From Wurfbainia villosa (Eukaryota > Streptophyta > Magnoliopsida > Zingiberales > Zingiberaceae): 64,000 nt of DNA. The notes under the pieces were generated by a model that was not told the origin of the DNA, ran no database searches, and saw nothing but the letters and a program-made list of their open reading frames with translations. A program made the position numbers and the translations under genes. Location: positions 61,570,621 through 61,634,620 of the forward strand of contig CM045993.1 in NCBI GenBank assembly GCA_025175895.1. Reading direction: 5' to 3'. Within the stretch, counting starts at the first letter, position 1. Each line of letters opens with the position of its first letter. This document shows positions 33,600-45,747 of this stretch, piece by piece.

Positions 33600-35090
33600 C
33601 AGGGACCAAATCAGAAGATTCTTCCAAGAACAAGAATCTATCAGGCTATCTCACAACCCTCCCACTACGATGAGGTATCACCTGTGTATCCTCTGTAACA
33701 CGCGGTGCAGTGACATGTGGTATATCTTCTTGTACTGGTGGTACTAAAGAAGTGACTTCCCCTTTTAACTCCTCCAGAATAATTTTACTCTTGGGCTTGT
33801 GGCTCATCACATAGTCTTCTCTAGAAATCTAGCGTTCGTGCTATCGATCACCCTCTGATCTCTAGGACTATAAAACAATCCACCCTTCGTTCCCCTGGGA
33901 TATCCAACGAACATACGATTCGCACGAGGTTCCAACATATCAAGATTCGCCGCATACGCATGTCTTTGGACTCCCCATATCCGAATATGTCTTAGACTAG
34001 GCTTTCGCCCAGTCCACAACTCTGTGGGAGTAGAATGCACTGATTTAGATGGAACCAAGTTTAGAATGTACACCGCCGTATCTAGAGCATATCCCCAGAA
34101 CGAATCTGGCAAGTCAGAATAACTCATCATCGATCTAACCATCTCCATAAGAGTCCTATTCCTTCGCTCTGCTACACCGTTATGCTAGGGTGGGCCAGGT
34201 GCAGTCAATTGGGATTGAATCCCAGCCTCTGATAAGTAGTTCCTAAACTCTTCCAAGAGGTACTCACCACCACGATCAGATCGTAGTGTCTTGATACTTT
34301 TACCTTGACGTTTCTCCACATCAGCCTTGAAGTTTTTGAACTTGTCAAAGCATTCAGACTTGTGGCACATCAGGTAAATGTATCCATATCTTGAGTAATC
34401 ATCTATAAAAGAGACGAAATACTCAAAACCACCTCTAGCCTGGATAGACATAGGACCACACAAATAAGAATGAACCAATTCTAACACATCTTTGGCTCTA
34501 TACCCCTTGGCCTTAAAAGGCCTCTTGGTCATCTTACCCTCCAAGCAAGATTCACAGGTTGGGAGATCCTCCACCACTAATGAACCCAAAGGTCCATCAA
34601 CTATCCACCTTTGAATTCTGCTTAGGTTAATGTGACCAAGCCTAAGATGCCAAAGATATGTTTGGTTCATCTTCGAAGGTTCTTTTCTTTTATTGGAATT
34701 AGAAGATGAGTTATTAACTTCAATTTGCATCGTGGGAGGTTTTGGTTCAAGTGTGTACAAATTTTCTATCAATGCACCCGAACAGATAATGTCCCTATCT
34801 CTTCTTATAACAACTCTGTCATTAAAAGAAATAGAATATCCATCCATAAACAATTTAGAAACTGAAATTAAATTCTTTCTAAATAAGGGTACATAAAGGC
34901 AATTCTTAAGAATCAAAAGTTTATTTTTCTCAAAAGATAAATGAACATCTCCCACTGCAACAGCCGCCACCTTCGTGGCATGGCCCAAGTACATGGTAAT
35001 CTCCCCCTCAGCCAGTCGTCTGGTTTCCTGGAACCCCTGCAAAGTATTGCATACATGATCATTGACTCCCGTATCTACACACCAGGTGTC
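33600..35090 (-). pseudogene. C protease and integrase
   Basis: The protease site CVDTGVNDHVC starts near 35075. The HHCC finger is complete (HLRLGH and CESC). In the core, the position of the first catalytic Asp reads HSYLCGP at 34466-34464 (TAT), whereas E has HSDLCGP (GAT). The second, LRSDRGGEYL, is intact. A TAG near 34185 replaces the first Gln of the PQQNG motif, and the third motif NGVAERRNR continues in the same frame from about 34180. The end near 33807 and the linker to RT are decayed. This integrase would be inactive even without the stop. Confidence 0.87.
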
Positions 35091-35930
35091 GGTAGATAAC
35101 ACCGCTAAACATGTTTCAACGACTAGACCGAAAGATATACCTTCGTTCTTGCGGTTGGGGCAGTCCTTCTTCCAGTGTCCAATCTGCTTACAAGTGAAGC
35201 ACTTGCCTTTCGGCTTCTTCACTCCTCCCTGAGTACCTCCCACTGCCTTCGCCCCAGTTTGTTTATTCTTCTTCTTGCCTTTCGGCTTAGAAGTAGAAAC
35301 CTTCTGGGTCACCACGGCATGCGCCTGAGCACTCTGACGAAATAGTCCCTCTGTCGCTTGGAGTTATGTCAGAAGTTCCACCAACGAATACAACCTCTTG
35401 TTCATGTTGTAGTTGAGGCGAAACTGCTCAAAACTCCAAGGCAGAGACGGGAGTATGATATCGACCTGGGTTTCCCCATCGATCTCAACTCCTAGGACTT
35501 CCAGCTCGTTCAAATGAGCCATCATCTTAAGAACATGATCCCTCACGAGTGTTCCCTCGATCATGGTGGTCGTCATCAAGTTTCTCATGACCTCTTGCCT
35601 CGCAACCCGATTTTGGTGTCCAAAAAGCTCCTTGAGATTGAGCATCATATCATAAGCAGTGGGCATGGCTTGATGCTGATGTTGCAGTACATTTGACATA
35701 GAAGCCAAAATGTAACATTGCACCATCTCATCGATCTTGATCCACTTCTTATAGCTCTCTCTCTCCTTTTCCCCAGAATTACCTACAGGTTTGGGAGGGC
35801 ACTCTTCGATGAGTACATATTTGTATTCCTCAGCAGTCAAGACAATGTCTAGATTCCTCTTCCAATCTACATAGTTGGGTCCAATAAGTTTGTTCTCTTT
35901 CAATATCACAGCAAGTGGGTTGAAAGTCAT
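35091..35930 (-). pseudogene. C gag
   Basis: I choose the start at 35930 (MTFNPLAVILKENKL) rather than the upstream Met at 35978, because E starts at the same place. The UBN2-like capsid region includes NYVDWKRNLDIVLTAEEYK, MVQCYILASMSNVLQHQHQ, MMLNLKELFGHQNR and FRLNYNMNKRLYSL. The frame breaks near 35364, and the lysine-rich linker plus an intact CCHC knuckle (CFTCKQIGHWKKDC, from 35201) follow in the frame opened at 35315. Protease continues in that frame. Confidence 0.87.
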
Positions 35931-36976
35931 TTTGAAAGAAAACCTAAGAATCACATAAATCAAAACATTAGATTTCAAAAAATTATTGATTCCTCAAACA
36001 ATAAAATTTTAAAATCAACCAACACCTCAAAACACCGAGAATATCGTATGCCACGATAGTGTGGACGTATACGAATTCTACATTTGTAAGGATGGTTTTA
36101 CCCATTAATTTTACTATCTTGTCAACCTAACTTTTTGACAAGTAAAATTAATAGTTGGTTCCTCTTTGGCCCTATAAATAAAAGCAGTGACTCTGATGGG
36201 GAGGATACTTATATTTGTATCTAAGTGTTCACCATTACTCGGTACCAAGGTAATTATCTCGGGTTATGTGCCTTACGATGGGCAAGTACACACGCTCCTT
36301 AATAATTTCCTATAACCATATTCGACCTTGTGATCCGCAAACAAACCCATCTGATAGGGAGGAAGACACTCAGAGCCGACGCGCAAGTTTGTTTGCATCA
36401 CTTGTCAAATTGTAATGGAATCCGCGGGAATTTATAAAAATATCCCTCTCCCACTTAGTAATTTGAAATTGAGGAATTTTCCTAGCCTACGACATGCATA
36501 TCAAACAAAAAGCAATAAATATGAAAAATAAATTATTTTCCAACTATTATGACTTTTGTCTTCAATATGACTCCTGTCGCATAGCCATCTCGTCCGCTCC
36601 TCCTACGCCATGTACGAGCCATCCGGAGATCCGAACCGAGACTAAAACCTATTTTAATTTACATCCATCGATCCTATACTCCACGAGGGAGTGTACATGA
36701 AATCTAGATCGAAAGTAAAATAAAATAAAGAGTGGATAAACAATGCGGTATTTAATTTGCAAAAACTAAATACTAGTCTCGTCAACCCCGAGGATTCAAC
36801 AAAATAAATATTTACACACATACAATCACACACACATATATGGCCATAATAGTCTGATCTTATGCCTGCAACCAAAGAGTTAAACTACGCATATCCTACA
36901 ATTATCCGACACATATAATATATGAAAAAGTGCATAAAAATTAACCGAATCCTAAACACACAAAACCGGAAAGCTT
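35931..36976 (-). other. C untranslated leader
   Basis: About 1 kb, homologous to the E leader, with no supported ORF. Confidence 0.65.
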
Positions 36977-36988
36977 GGCTCTGTACCA
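36977..36988 (-). other. C primer-binding site with one base deleted
   Basis: The minus strand reads TGGTACAGAGCC. The family and E have TGGTATCAGAGCC, so one T is missing. Confidence 0.82.
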
Positions 36989-36990
36989 AT

Positions 36991-38916
36991 TGAAGGGTTT
37001 TGCTTATAGAGTCCGTAAGGGGAAACTTCGCTTCCCTCTTCACCTCGGTAGCTTGTCCATGGCGATCCCTTCGATGTCCCCAGATTAAAAAAATTTAATC
37101 CTAGACAAAAGGGATTGCCCAAACCACCAAGCCATCGTCGTGCTATTCGTTTAGAGAGGTCACTTGAACAAACTAGTTGTTCAAGCGACCATCCTCTATT
37201 CTACGAGTAGCCGCGGAATAGACGATGTCCGGATCACTGGTTTTCGTGTTTATGCTCGAGATACAAGTATTATTTAGCCATTTACAGATTTATAACATGC
37301 TTATAATTGAAAAACAAAAACAAGCAACAAACAAAAGAAGAAAGTAGAATAGGTATACCTCTCGATCTTCTAATGTATGACCTTCCTCCTTTTGGACATC
37401 GTGTGAGCGACGATCTACCAAAAGTCGAAGCTCCTAGATCACAAATCTTCCTTCCTTGATCTTCCAAAGCAAGAGGAAGAGTAGAAACAAGCTTTTCCTC
37501 ATCCCTAAAACCAACCAACAAGGAGCACACAATCTCCTTGCCGCTGGCCAACTAGAAGGTGGAGAAGATGATGGAAAACAATCAAGACACCAAGGGAAGC
37601 CCTATATCTTGTTTCCATCACCTAACGAGAGGAAGAAGGGAGATTTTGGGCACCGGCCAAGGGCTGGAAGGGGCTGTAAACCAATTTGGACGTCGGCCAC
37701 AAGAGGAGGAAGAAGAAACAATCACCTTCCTTATTTGGTGCCGCCCTAGCCTCCAAAACCTAACCCTAATCCTATCTCAACTACGATTCCTTCTTGCCGC
37801 CCAAACCCTAGCTCTCCTTGATGATCATCCATGCCAACTCCCATGGCCTCCTTTTATAGAGTTAGGGATAAGTCATGAATTAATCTTCTCCATTGGTTCT
37901 AGGGATTTAATCTCAACCGTCGGATCTAGAGATTTAATCTCAACCGTCGGATCTTAGAGATTTAATCTCTACCTATGGATCTTAGATTTTTGTTTCTATC
38001 CATTGGATCTAAGCTTCATGAGGTGTTAATAGGCTACATTAGGGATCATGAGGAGGAGTTGGATCTTGGCCACCCATGGATCAAGCCCACATAAAGTCCG
38101 ATCCACAAATGATGATCCAATCCACTAAAGGATCATCATTGATCTACCTCACCAACCCCCATATGATAATATGGGCTCCATATATTATTTGTACAATTTC
38201 TCCCCATGTTTAAAATCTTGAATGTCCGTCAATTAATTAATTTACTGACCATTAATTAATCTACATCTAACTCCTTGAGTAGTACCACTCAACCTTTTCA
38301 TCATGCCGGACCAAGTTCACCTGCCGGGTTTACATGATGAACCTTATGAGCTCCTCATGGGGACATCATCATTCTAATATATAGGACACGGTTTCCTCCT
38401 ATAATCAACGACACACCATATAAATAATATCATGTCCCAACATACCGAGCCTATCGATTTAATCTATAAATCTCGCCCATTGGTAAATCAAAGAGATGAG
38501 TACTAAGTATATGTGCCCGTTATTATATCGGGATTAAGAGCATGTACTAAATAATATTTGAGGTCCGATTCGATTATGTAGTCAGCAATAAATCGAATCA
38601 CTTCTAAGTCGGTCCTGCTCAATACACACAAAGTGCACTAGTGTGATTCTATGGTCAAGACAAACCAATACCAAATCACACTACAACCATTCCGATGGTT
38701 TGTCCAAAGTCATCTCGGTTGTGAGCCTTTACTTATACTTTTCAAGGGGTCGATAACATGATCTCCCATGTGACACCACCCACCATGTTATCTACAATGT
38801 AAAATATTAGACAATATTGCATAACCATAAAAATATGCAAACAATAATCATGTGATTCTTATTTCAAAATAAAGATGTTCATACAAAAGATAGACTTTTC
38901 AATATACATCCCTACA
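36991..38916 (-). repeat. C 5' LTR (right copy)
   Basis: 1926 bp, ending CATCCCTACA on the plus strand, followed by CGTTT. Confidence 0.9.
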
Positions 38917-39161
38917 CGTTTAACTCCTACTTCCAACGAGGAGGAGTTCTTTAGTATTGTGCCCTCTATGCGTGGTCAAGGACCACTAGGGCCTTGGAGT
39001 AGTAGGCTTCGGCTACAAACCAAGTAAAACCCTCATGTCTCTTTTCTCTTTTGTTTTGATTTTATCTTCCGTTGTGTCTACTCGTGTTTTAACGAACGAA
39101 GTTGAAAGAATGTTTTTATCGCTATTCACCCCCCCTTTCTACCGATCCACTCGATCCAACA
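38917..39161 (+). repeat. A 3' LTR, remainder after C
   Basis: This begins with the second CGTTT copy and continues with AACTCCTAC(C/T)TCCAACGAGG exactly as in the 5' LTR at about 13415. It ends TCGATCCAACA, then GAAGG. Confidence 0.9.
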
Positions 39162-39694
39162 GAAGGGCCTTCCACTCATGCATCGCTCTTACCTCTTGAC
39201 CATCACTCCCCTACAGATCCACCCATGTATAGGAGCCCCCCTAGTCGACGCCGCAAGCCTACACTTGTATATCCTTCTTTTTTTACCTATGAGTAGGACG
39301 CAGGTACATCAGCTTATGACTTCTCCGAGTTCCGATCATGCCTCGACAATATTTACGCTGAGCAGCAGACACAGTGGCAGTGATGGGAGGAGCACATCGC
39401 CTATACGCAGGCAGAGTTCCAGGGCCTCTGAGATCATTTCTAGCGAGCCAAGGAGTTCGACGGCCATGACCAGCACTATTTATAGGAGGAGGCCACTTAC
39501 TGTCAGGAGGTCGAGAAGTTCATGAGAGATGCTCGATCACAATGGGCCAAAAAGAGGAGCACAAAGCCACCGTAGTGTCCACCAGTTCATAGGTTGACCA
39601 CATGTACATGTGGCACCAGCGGTTGAGTACCCGATTCTCCCAGGATCCCGATATGCCTAGATTGCCATACTTCCCACCTTGACTGCCATACTAG
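39162..39694 (+). pseudogene. G1 3' ORF, C-terminal part
   Basis: This starts with the second GAAGG copy. The end encodes a conserved C-terminal segment shared with G2: DHMYMWHQ-like, then TRFSQDPDMPRLPYFPP, and a TAG at 39692-39694. Upstream, EEATYCQEVEKFMRDARSQW matches the G2 stretch EEATRRQAKAAYHQEMRQHM. Frames change at least twice and stops occur near 39575 and 39681. Function unknown; see the entry at 6185. Confidence 0.65.
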
Positions 39695-40071
39695 AGTTAC
39701 ATTTTTGTTTAAGTCTACAGGAGGACCCCAATTTTGATATGCTCTTCTACCAGTGTTAGTTTCTCTTTGACATCTAGGTTTAGTTTGTTTGCATATAGTG
39801 TTTAGGATCTTTCCAGTGCTTAGTTTTTAGTCACTTTATGCTGCCTCAGTGATGTTTTCAAAAATTTTTGCAACCTGTTTCCATGTGATAGATAGCTTAA
39901 CTTCCTTTATCTTGTGGTATTTTATTTTTGTATTTGTGATGGATGTTTAGGACATATCTATTTTCTTTGAGTGAAAATACCACTTGATAATCTTAGTTAG
40001 TATGCTAAGTATTGAACAATACTTTTAAAATTTCATGGCACTGAGGTTTGCTTGAGGATAAGCAAAGAGCT
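39695..40071 (+). other. G1 3' untranslated region
   Basis: T-rich and non-coding. It is homologous to G2 58877-59831: both end with TTTCATGGCACTGA and GTTTGCTTGAGGA. Confidence 0.65.
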
Positions 40072-40085
40072 AAGTTTGGGAGAAT
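40072..40085 (+). other. G1 polypurine tract
   Basis: AAGTTTGGGAGAAT, directly before the LTR start TGATGTGTGC. The G2 counterpart is AAGTCTGGGGGAAT. Confidence 0.7.
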
Positions 40086-40133
40086 TGATGTGTGCAAAAC
40101 ATATAGGATTTTAGGTGTAGTTTTGGCACACAT
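40086..40133 (+). repeat. G1 3' LTR, first 48 bp only
   Basis: TGATGTGTGCAAAACATATA matches the G2 LTR start. It breaks off exactly where the LTR L1 begins (TGTTAG). Confidence 0.75.
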
Positions 40134-40733
40134 TGTTAGTTATATATGAGAGATGTCTTAAGGAAATCGCCTTATGGTTGTACCATTTATTTGATAAATG
40201 AAGATTCCCTATTTGAGTATACATGCTTTCATGTATTTGATTGGATTTAAAACTCATTTACTGAATGTCCACAATGCGATTCACAGTATGAGAAAATTTG
40301 TGATGGATCACAACTAGTGAGTATCTCTACATGTGTAATTGTAATGTATTGGAATTATCCCTAGTCAATGAATTGATGCATTCAGACACCATCAATTCTG
40401 TTGAGACTAGCACGAGTTATACTCTTTGGTTTATCCAAGAAGCAATTTCTCACTGGCTGGAGACATTGGGTTGTTTGGAGTTAACTGTGGATGCTTGTTA
40501 TGGTAACTAGTTCATTGGAGTGACTAGCTGTAAGACATCATATGGTTCTCTGCATATATGGATATGTCAATGAAGTTCTTACTACAACTTAAGTGCGATG
40601 ATCCTTCGACTTGTGATATTCAAGTCATCTTGGTCATGAATACTTATGCTTTGACATCTTAAGCAAGCATCTCCGAGGAGATGTGGACTCGAGATGATTG
40701 GGTATAAGTCGAAATGGTTGAAGGTGTTTGAAT
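40134..40733 (+). repeat. L1: F-family Copia LTR, plus orientation, first part
   Basis: This starts TGTTAGTTATATATGAGAG, the terminus shared with F, L2 and L3. It is interrupted at 40733 by L2, with TGAAT as target. Confidence 0.82.
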
Positions 40734-42967
40734 TGTTGGGTTTCCCCGGCACCGCGGTGAGTGTGTGTTTGAACATGTTTCGTAAACATGTGCACAACGG
40801 AAGAATTAAAAGCAATAAATCTAATTTATTACAACACACACACCACATGCATGCAAGATACAATATGTGTAGACATAATCGCAGTTTCAAATTTTGCAAT
40901 AAAAGAAAATTACGCTAGTTATACCTGATATATCACGTGCAACGGGAATGACATCAACCGGAGCAACTCACACTAGAGTTTCCTCTATCCATATCCACGC
41001 TGAGTACTGTCGAGAAAGCTTCACCAAGCTACGAGCCTCGTCTTCGTACAAGTCACTAGCCTCGTGTCGAAGACAATGTGATCAAGAGATGATCACAATC
41101 CGAATCAAAATTCGGATGCAAAAATGAGTCCCCAAAACTCAATTCTCCAAATAGGTATTCGTCAACAGATTGATGAATCCTTGGTCCTCCACCTATGAGG
41201 ATTACCAGAGATCCAATCCCTGGCAAGGAAGTCACTGTCGTAGCTCCAAATGCCTTCCAAACGATGCTCCGACAAGAAGGAAACAAGCTGTCCAAAAATT
41301 GGACAACTTGGTGGAGGACATGGCGTCGGCCAAAGGAGAAGGGTCGGCTGGTCCTTGGTCACCGGAGCCAACGAGGGTCGCCGGAGGATCGCCAACAGCA
41401 GCAGGAGGCTGACAGCAACAGGTGGCGTCAGCGACAAGAGCTGGCTTCGGCGGCTGCACCTCTTGGGCGAAAATGGCTTGGGCGAGAAGAGCAAGGAGGA
41501 AAAGGAAAAGAGGCTAGGGTTTCCAAAACGCTTGAACAAATTAATTCTGATCGAAAAACCCTTCAACCATATTTTTATAGAGAACACATTCTCCTAACGG
41601 TTATTGGTTCATAACCAAAACTCGTTAACCCGCTCCAATAACTTAAGTTAAAATAAACCAAACCACATTGTTCTATTTTAAGTTAAAACTAACCGAACCA
41701 ATTTTGGTTCATTCGTTTAAAACAAACCAAACCACTTTGGTTTATTTTCCACCATTGGATTAGAACCAAACCAATTTGGTTCATCCATCATGTCTTCATA
41801 AGACTCGGTCCATCCATGCTTCCATTGCGGCTGAAACAATTTCATGCTCGCTCCTTGTTTGGTCCAACCAAACCTAGTTTCTCTCGATCTAAGAATCTCA
41901 TTCTCAAGCTCATTTTAAATCCTTTGGATTACGCTCATTGTGCGTGTGACTAAATAGGTTTCCGGTTTATGTTGGCCGTCTATAATTAACCATTAATTAT
42001 TGAATGATAATGAGTGGCACCTAGTAGTACATCATGATTTTCAATTAATCGGAAAATCAATGGTTGATCCCAGAACAATTTTTGAAACCCTTCAGCAGCT
42101 ACAATGAATCGTGCTTCATTCCTTTCACTCATTTTATACCCACTTGGTTTAGGACATGGTCTATAGTGTCAGTCCCCACTAGGCTGACTATGTCATACCT
42201 AGCCCAAGTATCATTTCCTCGTCCTACGGATTCTAGTTATTGCACATGTATCCTAGAATACATTACTCTAAACATGTAATGCTTTGGCCAAAGACTTTAG
42301 TAACAATCCAACGAGAGGCCCTGGGTATACATCTCCCCACAAGGAGTGGTGAATCCTTTATAGGCTATTCAAAGACCTTTGGGCACTTCGACTTATAACC
42401 AATCATCCCGGGTCTACATCTCCTTGGAGATGCTTGCTTAAGATGTTAAAGCATAAGTCTTCATGACCAAGATGACTTGAATACTGCAAGTCAAAGGAAC
42501 ATTTCACTTAAGCTGTAGTAAGAACTTCATTGACATATCTATATATGCAGAGAACCATATGAAGTCTTACGGCTGGTCACTCCAATGAACTAGTTACCAT
42601 AACTAGCATCCACGATTAACTCCGGACATCACAATGTCTTCAGCCAGTGAGAATCAGCTGCTTGGATACACCAAAGAGTATACCTCATGCTAGTCTTGAC
42701 AGAATTGATGGTGTCCAAATTCATCAATTCATCGACTAGGAATAATTCCAATACATCACAATTACACATGTAGAGATACTCACTATTTGTGATCCAATCA
42801 CAAATTCTCTCATGCTGTGAATCGTATTGTGGACATTCAGTAAATAAGTTTAAGATCCAATCAAATACATGAAAACATGTATACTCAAATAGTGAATCTT
42901 CATTTATCAAATAAGAGGTATAACCATAAGGCGATTGCCTTAGGACACCTCTCATATATAACTAACA
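40734..42967 (-). repeat. L2: complete solo LTR of the F family inside L1
   Basis: 2234 bp, with TGTTGGGTTTCC at the left and ATATAACTAACA at the right. It is flanked by TGAAT at 40729-40733 and 42968-42972. It has the same length class as the F LTR (2228 bp) and no internal element sequence, so it is a solo LTR produced by recombination between two LTRs. The overlapping GC-rich ORFs near 41160-41610 are part of the LTR and not separate genes. Confidence 0.88.
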
Positions 42968-44040
42968 TGAATAACCTACAAAGGATTCACCACTCCTTGC
43001 AAGGAGATGTATCCCCTATGGCTTCTCGTCAACTTGTTACTAAAGTCTTTGGCTAAAGCATTACATGTTTAGAGTATGGTACTCTTGGATACATGTGTAG
43101 TACCTAGAACCCGGAGGACAAGGAAGTAATACTTGGGCTAGGTGTGATGTGGTCAGCCTAGTGGGGACTGACACATAGACCATGTCCTGAACCAAGTGGA
43201 TATAAGATGAATGAAGGAAATGAGGCACAACTCACTATAGCTACTGAAAGGTTCCAGAAGTTGTTCTGGGGTCAACCGTTGATTTTTCGATTAATTGGTG
43301 ATCATGATGTACGACTCACTGTGTCACTCATGATCGTTCTATAATTAATGGTTAATTATAGACAACCAACATAAATTGGGAACCTATTTGGTCACATGCA
43401 CTATGAGTGTTATCCGAAGGATTTAAAATAAATTTGAGAATGGGATTCTTAGATCGAGAGAGACTTGGTTTGGTTGGACCAAACAAAGAGCGAGCATGAA
43501 ATTGTTTCAGTCGCATCGGAAGCGTGGATGGGTCGAGTTTTATGAAGACATGATGGATGAACCAAATTGGTTTGGTTTTAATCCAATTGTGGAAATAAAC
43601 CAAAGTGGATTGGTTTGTTTTAAACAAATGAACCAAAAATGGTTCAGTTCATTTTAACTTAAAATAGACCAACGCGGTTTGGTTTATTTTAACTTAAGTT
43701 AATGGAGTGGGTTATCGGGTTTTTGTTGTGAACCAATAACCCTTTGAGAAAAGGTTTTTGAGAAAAGGCTTTTGAGAAAAGGTCTTGAGAAAAAAATCTC
43801 TTAATGGATAAGAGATACGTTCTCTATAAATAATGGGGTTGAGAGATAACTCGTGTTCGATCGACTTAGGGTTTTTTGAAACCCTAGTTTTTCTCTTCTC
43901 CTCTTCTCCCTTGTGCGCTGCCCAAACCCTTGGTGCCTCCCAAAGTTATTTGGCCGCCACCTCCTCCAGCCGTTGGCCGACGACCAAGCCTCCGCCCATC
44001 CACCAACCGAAGCTCACCACGCCACCTCCGCCGGCCACAT
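42968..44040 (+). repeat. L1, second part, truncated
   Basis: This resumes after the TGAAT duplication with sequence collinear with the F LTR. It breaks off near 44040 inside a proline-rich GC stretch. The 102-residue ORF at 43833 is part of this LTR. Confidence 0.75.
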
Positions 44041-44602
44041 GTTTATCGCATGGCGCGGCGTCAAGCGTTATCCGCTTTGACCTAAGCGCAAAGCTGAATC
44101 GCCGCCATCACGATGATCGATGCTTCATCACCGATCGATGATACTAATCGATGCATCTCATCACCAATCGATAATACCGATCGCCAATGTCCGGTGATCA
44201 CTGCCACTTCCTGCAGTAAGAGATTAGCTCGGAAAATGATAAATACGACGGTTTCTAACCGTCCGATCTCGACCTAGACCTTCCACAAGAAGTCTTAGTC
44301 GAATCGTCGCCTACGGTCGTCCCCGTAAAGAGGACACGACCTTACAATCTCTCACTCACACGAGCTTACCTCGATAGTAGCTCTCGCTTCTGGCCTTCCA
44401 CTCGATTCCTTTGGCTCCCTCCGAATTCACTCAAGTGTCGCCCGACCACCACGGCTTCCTCCGGGTGTCGCTAGCCTTCAGCTCCAGCTTTAGTACTTTT
44501 CTGCACACTTGATTTAGCTCGTGAGATAACAATATAAACTTAACTTTGTGTCTTTGCCATAATCAAAACACAGGTTCGATTATCTAGTGCCTCGCACCAA
44601 CA
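44041..44602 (-). repeat. B 3' LTR, truncated
   Basis: It matches the TGTTGGTGC side of 47684-48740 for about 560 bp. The other half, with the CGATCCAACA end, is absent. It is preceded (minus strand) by the tract AAAGGGGAGAT. Confidence 0.8.
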
Positions 44603-45747
44603 ATCTCCCCTTTGATCTATGGCAAACCAACACAAAGTTAAGGGAAATTAAAGCATAAAACACATATAGTAGATGATGAATGCCATTCCCAAAAACTCTC
44701 CTTAACCAAAACTCCCTTAACCCTAGGTGAGTTTTGAAAGAGATACTTTAGTTTTCAAAAACAAATTTTGTGTTTCAAAATGAAATTTTGTGTTACTCTT
44801 AACTTTCGCTCTTCTCCCCTTTTCCATAAATCAAAAAGAGTGTTGGGGTTTTTGTATAAAATAGGGGTTTAAAACAATGTCGTTATGAATGCATCTAGAT
44901 AAATCAAATATGAGTCCAAGCATGCGCCTAGCAATAGTTAGATAGATTGGTTTGAGGTGTGTCCCTCTGCACAAATAATCTAAAGATTAATAATATAACC
45001 CTTAAGATTAGTTTGCTCTCCCCCTTAGTCAAATATATGAAGTATAAGAGATGTAGGGGGCGCTAAACTTTGGCCTCAGAGTTGTTAAGTAGAATAGTTG
45101 AGAAAATAAGTAGTATTTTGAAGGGATTGTTTCAAGTATATTTCAATTATCCTTAACATCTCACCCATTCTATGTGTCTCATAATTTGTTCACCTTATAT
45201 GTTTTGTGAGATGATTTTAAATTGATTAAAGATAGTCAACCTTGGGTTAGATTCAGATTTAACCTTTAGATCGTTAAGTAACTTTTCGAGAAATTGGCTT
45301 CCAGGTCGTGGCGAGGCACAGGGGCCTTCTTTGATCGGAACAACGACCACTTCCTTAGACAAAGCCAAATTCAAGAAAATATCACTTAAGTCACTTAGGG
45401 TTACTTCCTGGTCTAACTAGTTTAGGATACTGGCGAGGTAGCTTGACTAGTTCCACTCGGTCGTGCACCAAGCTAGATACGCCTTATCTAGCTCGAATAC
45501 AGAGACTTTGTCTCCTAACGTACTATCATCTCGCCGTCCTGATACTATATTATCAAGAGTTGACTAACTAGTTATTTATGAAAAGAGGCTCCCGAGGCTC
45601 AATCTTTCAAGGATTTTAGTTGGTTATGTACGTATTCTAAGTAAGTTCACAAGTTAATGTAAATTCTAAGCATGCAATGGTTTTGCTAAGTAAGCGGGTA
45701 TACTATTTTAGTGTTAGCTCCTAGACCATTGAACCAATAAGGTCTAT
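44603..45747 (-). other. B 3' untranslated region fused to the gag-pol junction
   Basis: Non-coding. Purine tracts on the minus strand lie near 44603-44615, 44812-44825 and 45015-45030. The part at 45170-45560 matches the gag-pol junction of A (15560-16020), so the pol deletion joint lies near 45.0-45.17 kb. Confidence 0.65.

Larger units (their letters stand above)
30056..38916 (-). mobile_element. C: Copia element inserted in the A 3' LTR
   Basis: 8861 bp, flanked by CGTTT. The LTRs are of equal length (1926 bp each), about 95% identical over the part compared. Minus-strand gag, protease, integrase, RT and RNase H follow in Copia order. It is the best preserved element of the window: the RNase H end is open to its stop. 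It is still disabled by a frameshift between gag segments, a stop in integrase, a frameshift in RT, a lost catalytic integrase residue and a one-base deletion in the primer site. Confidence 0.9.
12527..39161 (+). mobile_element. A: Sirevirus-like Copia element with full gag-pol layout, interrupted by E and C
   Basis: The ends are TGTTGGTGCAG and CGATCCAACA, flanked by GAAGG on both sides. The own length without E, C and their duplicated targets is about 8.7 kb. Order: 5' LTR, primer site, gag, protease, integrase, RT, RNase H, multiplied polypurine tracts, 3' LTR. This is the Copia order, with integrase before RT. The long 3' non-coding zone with many AAGGGGGAG tracts and palindromes in the LTR support a Sirevirus-like assignment. 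The LTR starts are about 91% identical by eye. Confidence 0.88.
2626..40133 (+). mobile_element. G1: non-autonomous Athila-like gypsy element, host of elements D and A
   Basis: Plus-strand order is 5' LTR remnant (2626-3090), primer site (3097-3114), gag (3470-4737), protease (4738-5639), hairpin (5713-5730), 3' ORF (6185-6975, 12343-12526, 39162-39694), polypurine tract (40072-40085) and 3' LTR start (40086-40133). After removing D, A and their duplicated target sites, the element's own length is about 5.5 kb. RT, RNase H and integrase are absent between protease and hairpin, so it needed another element for mobility. Both LTRs are incomplete: the 5' one at the inverted-repeat centre, the 3' one where L1 begins. 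Confidence 0.8.

Noticed and set aside
41160..41614. Cluster of five overlapping ORFs up to 141 residues
   Set aside because: All lie inside the solo LTR L2, and the equivalent LTR region of F does not keep the frames.
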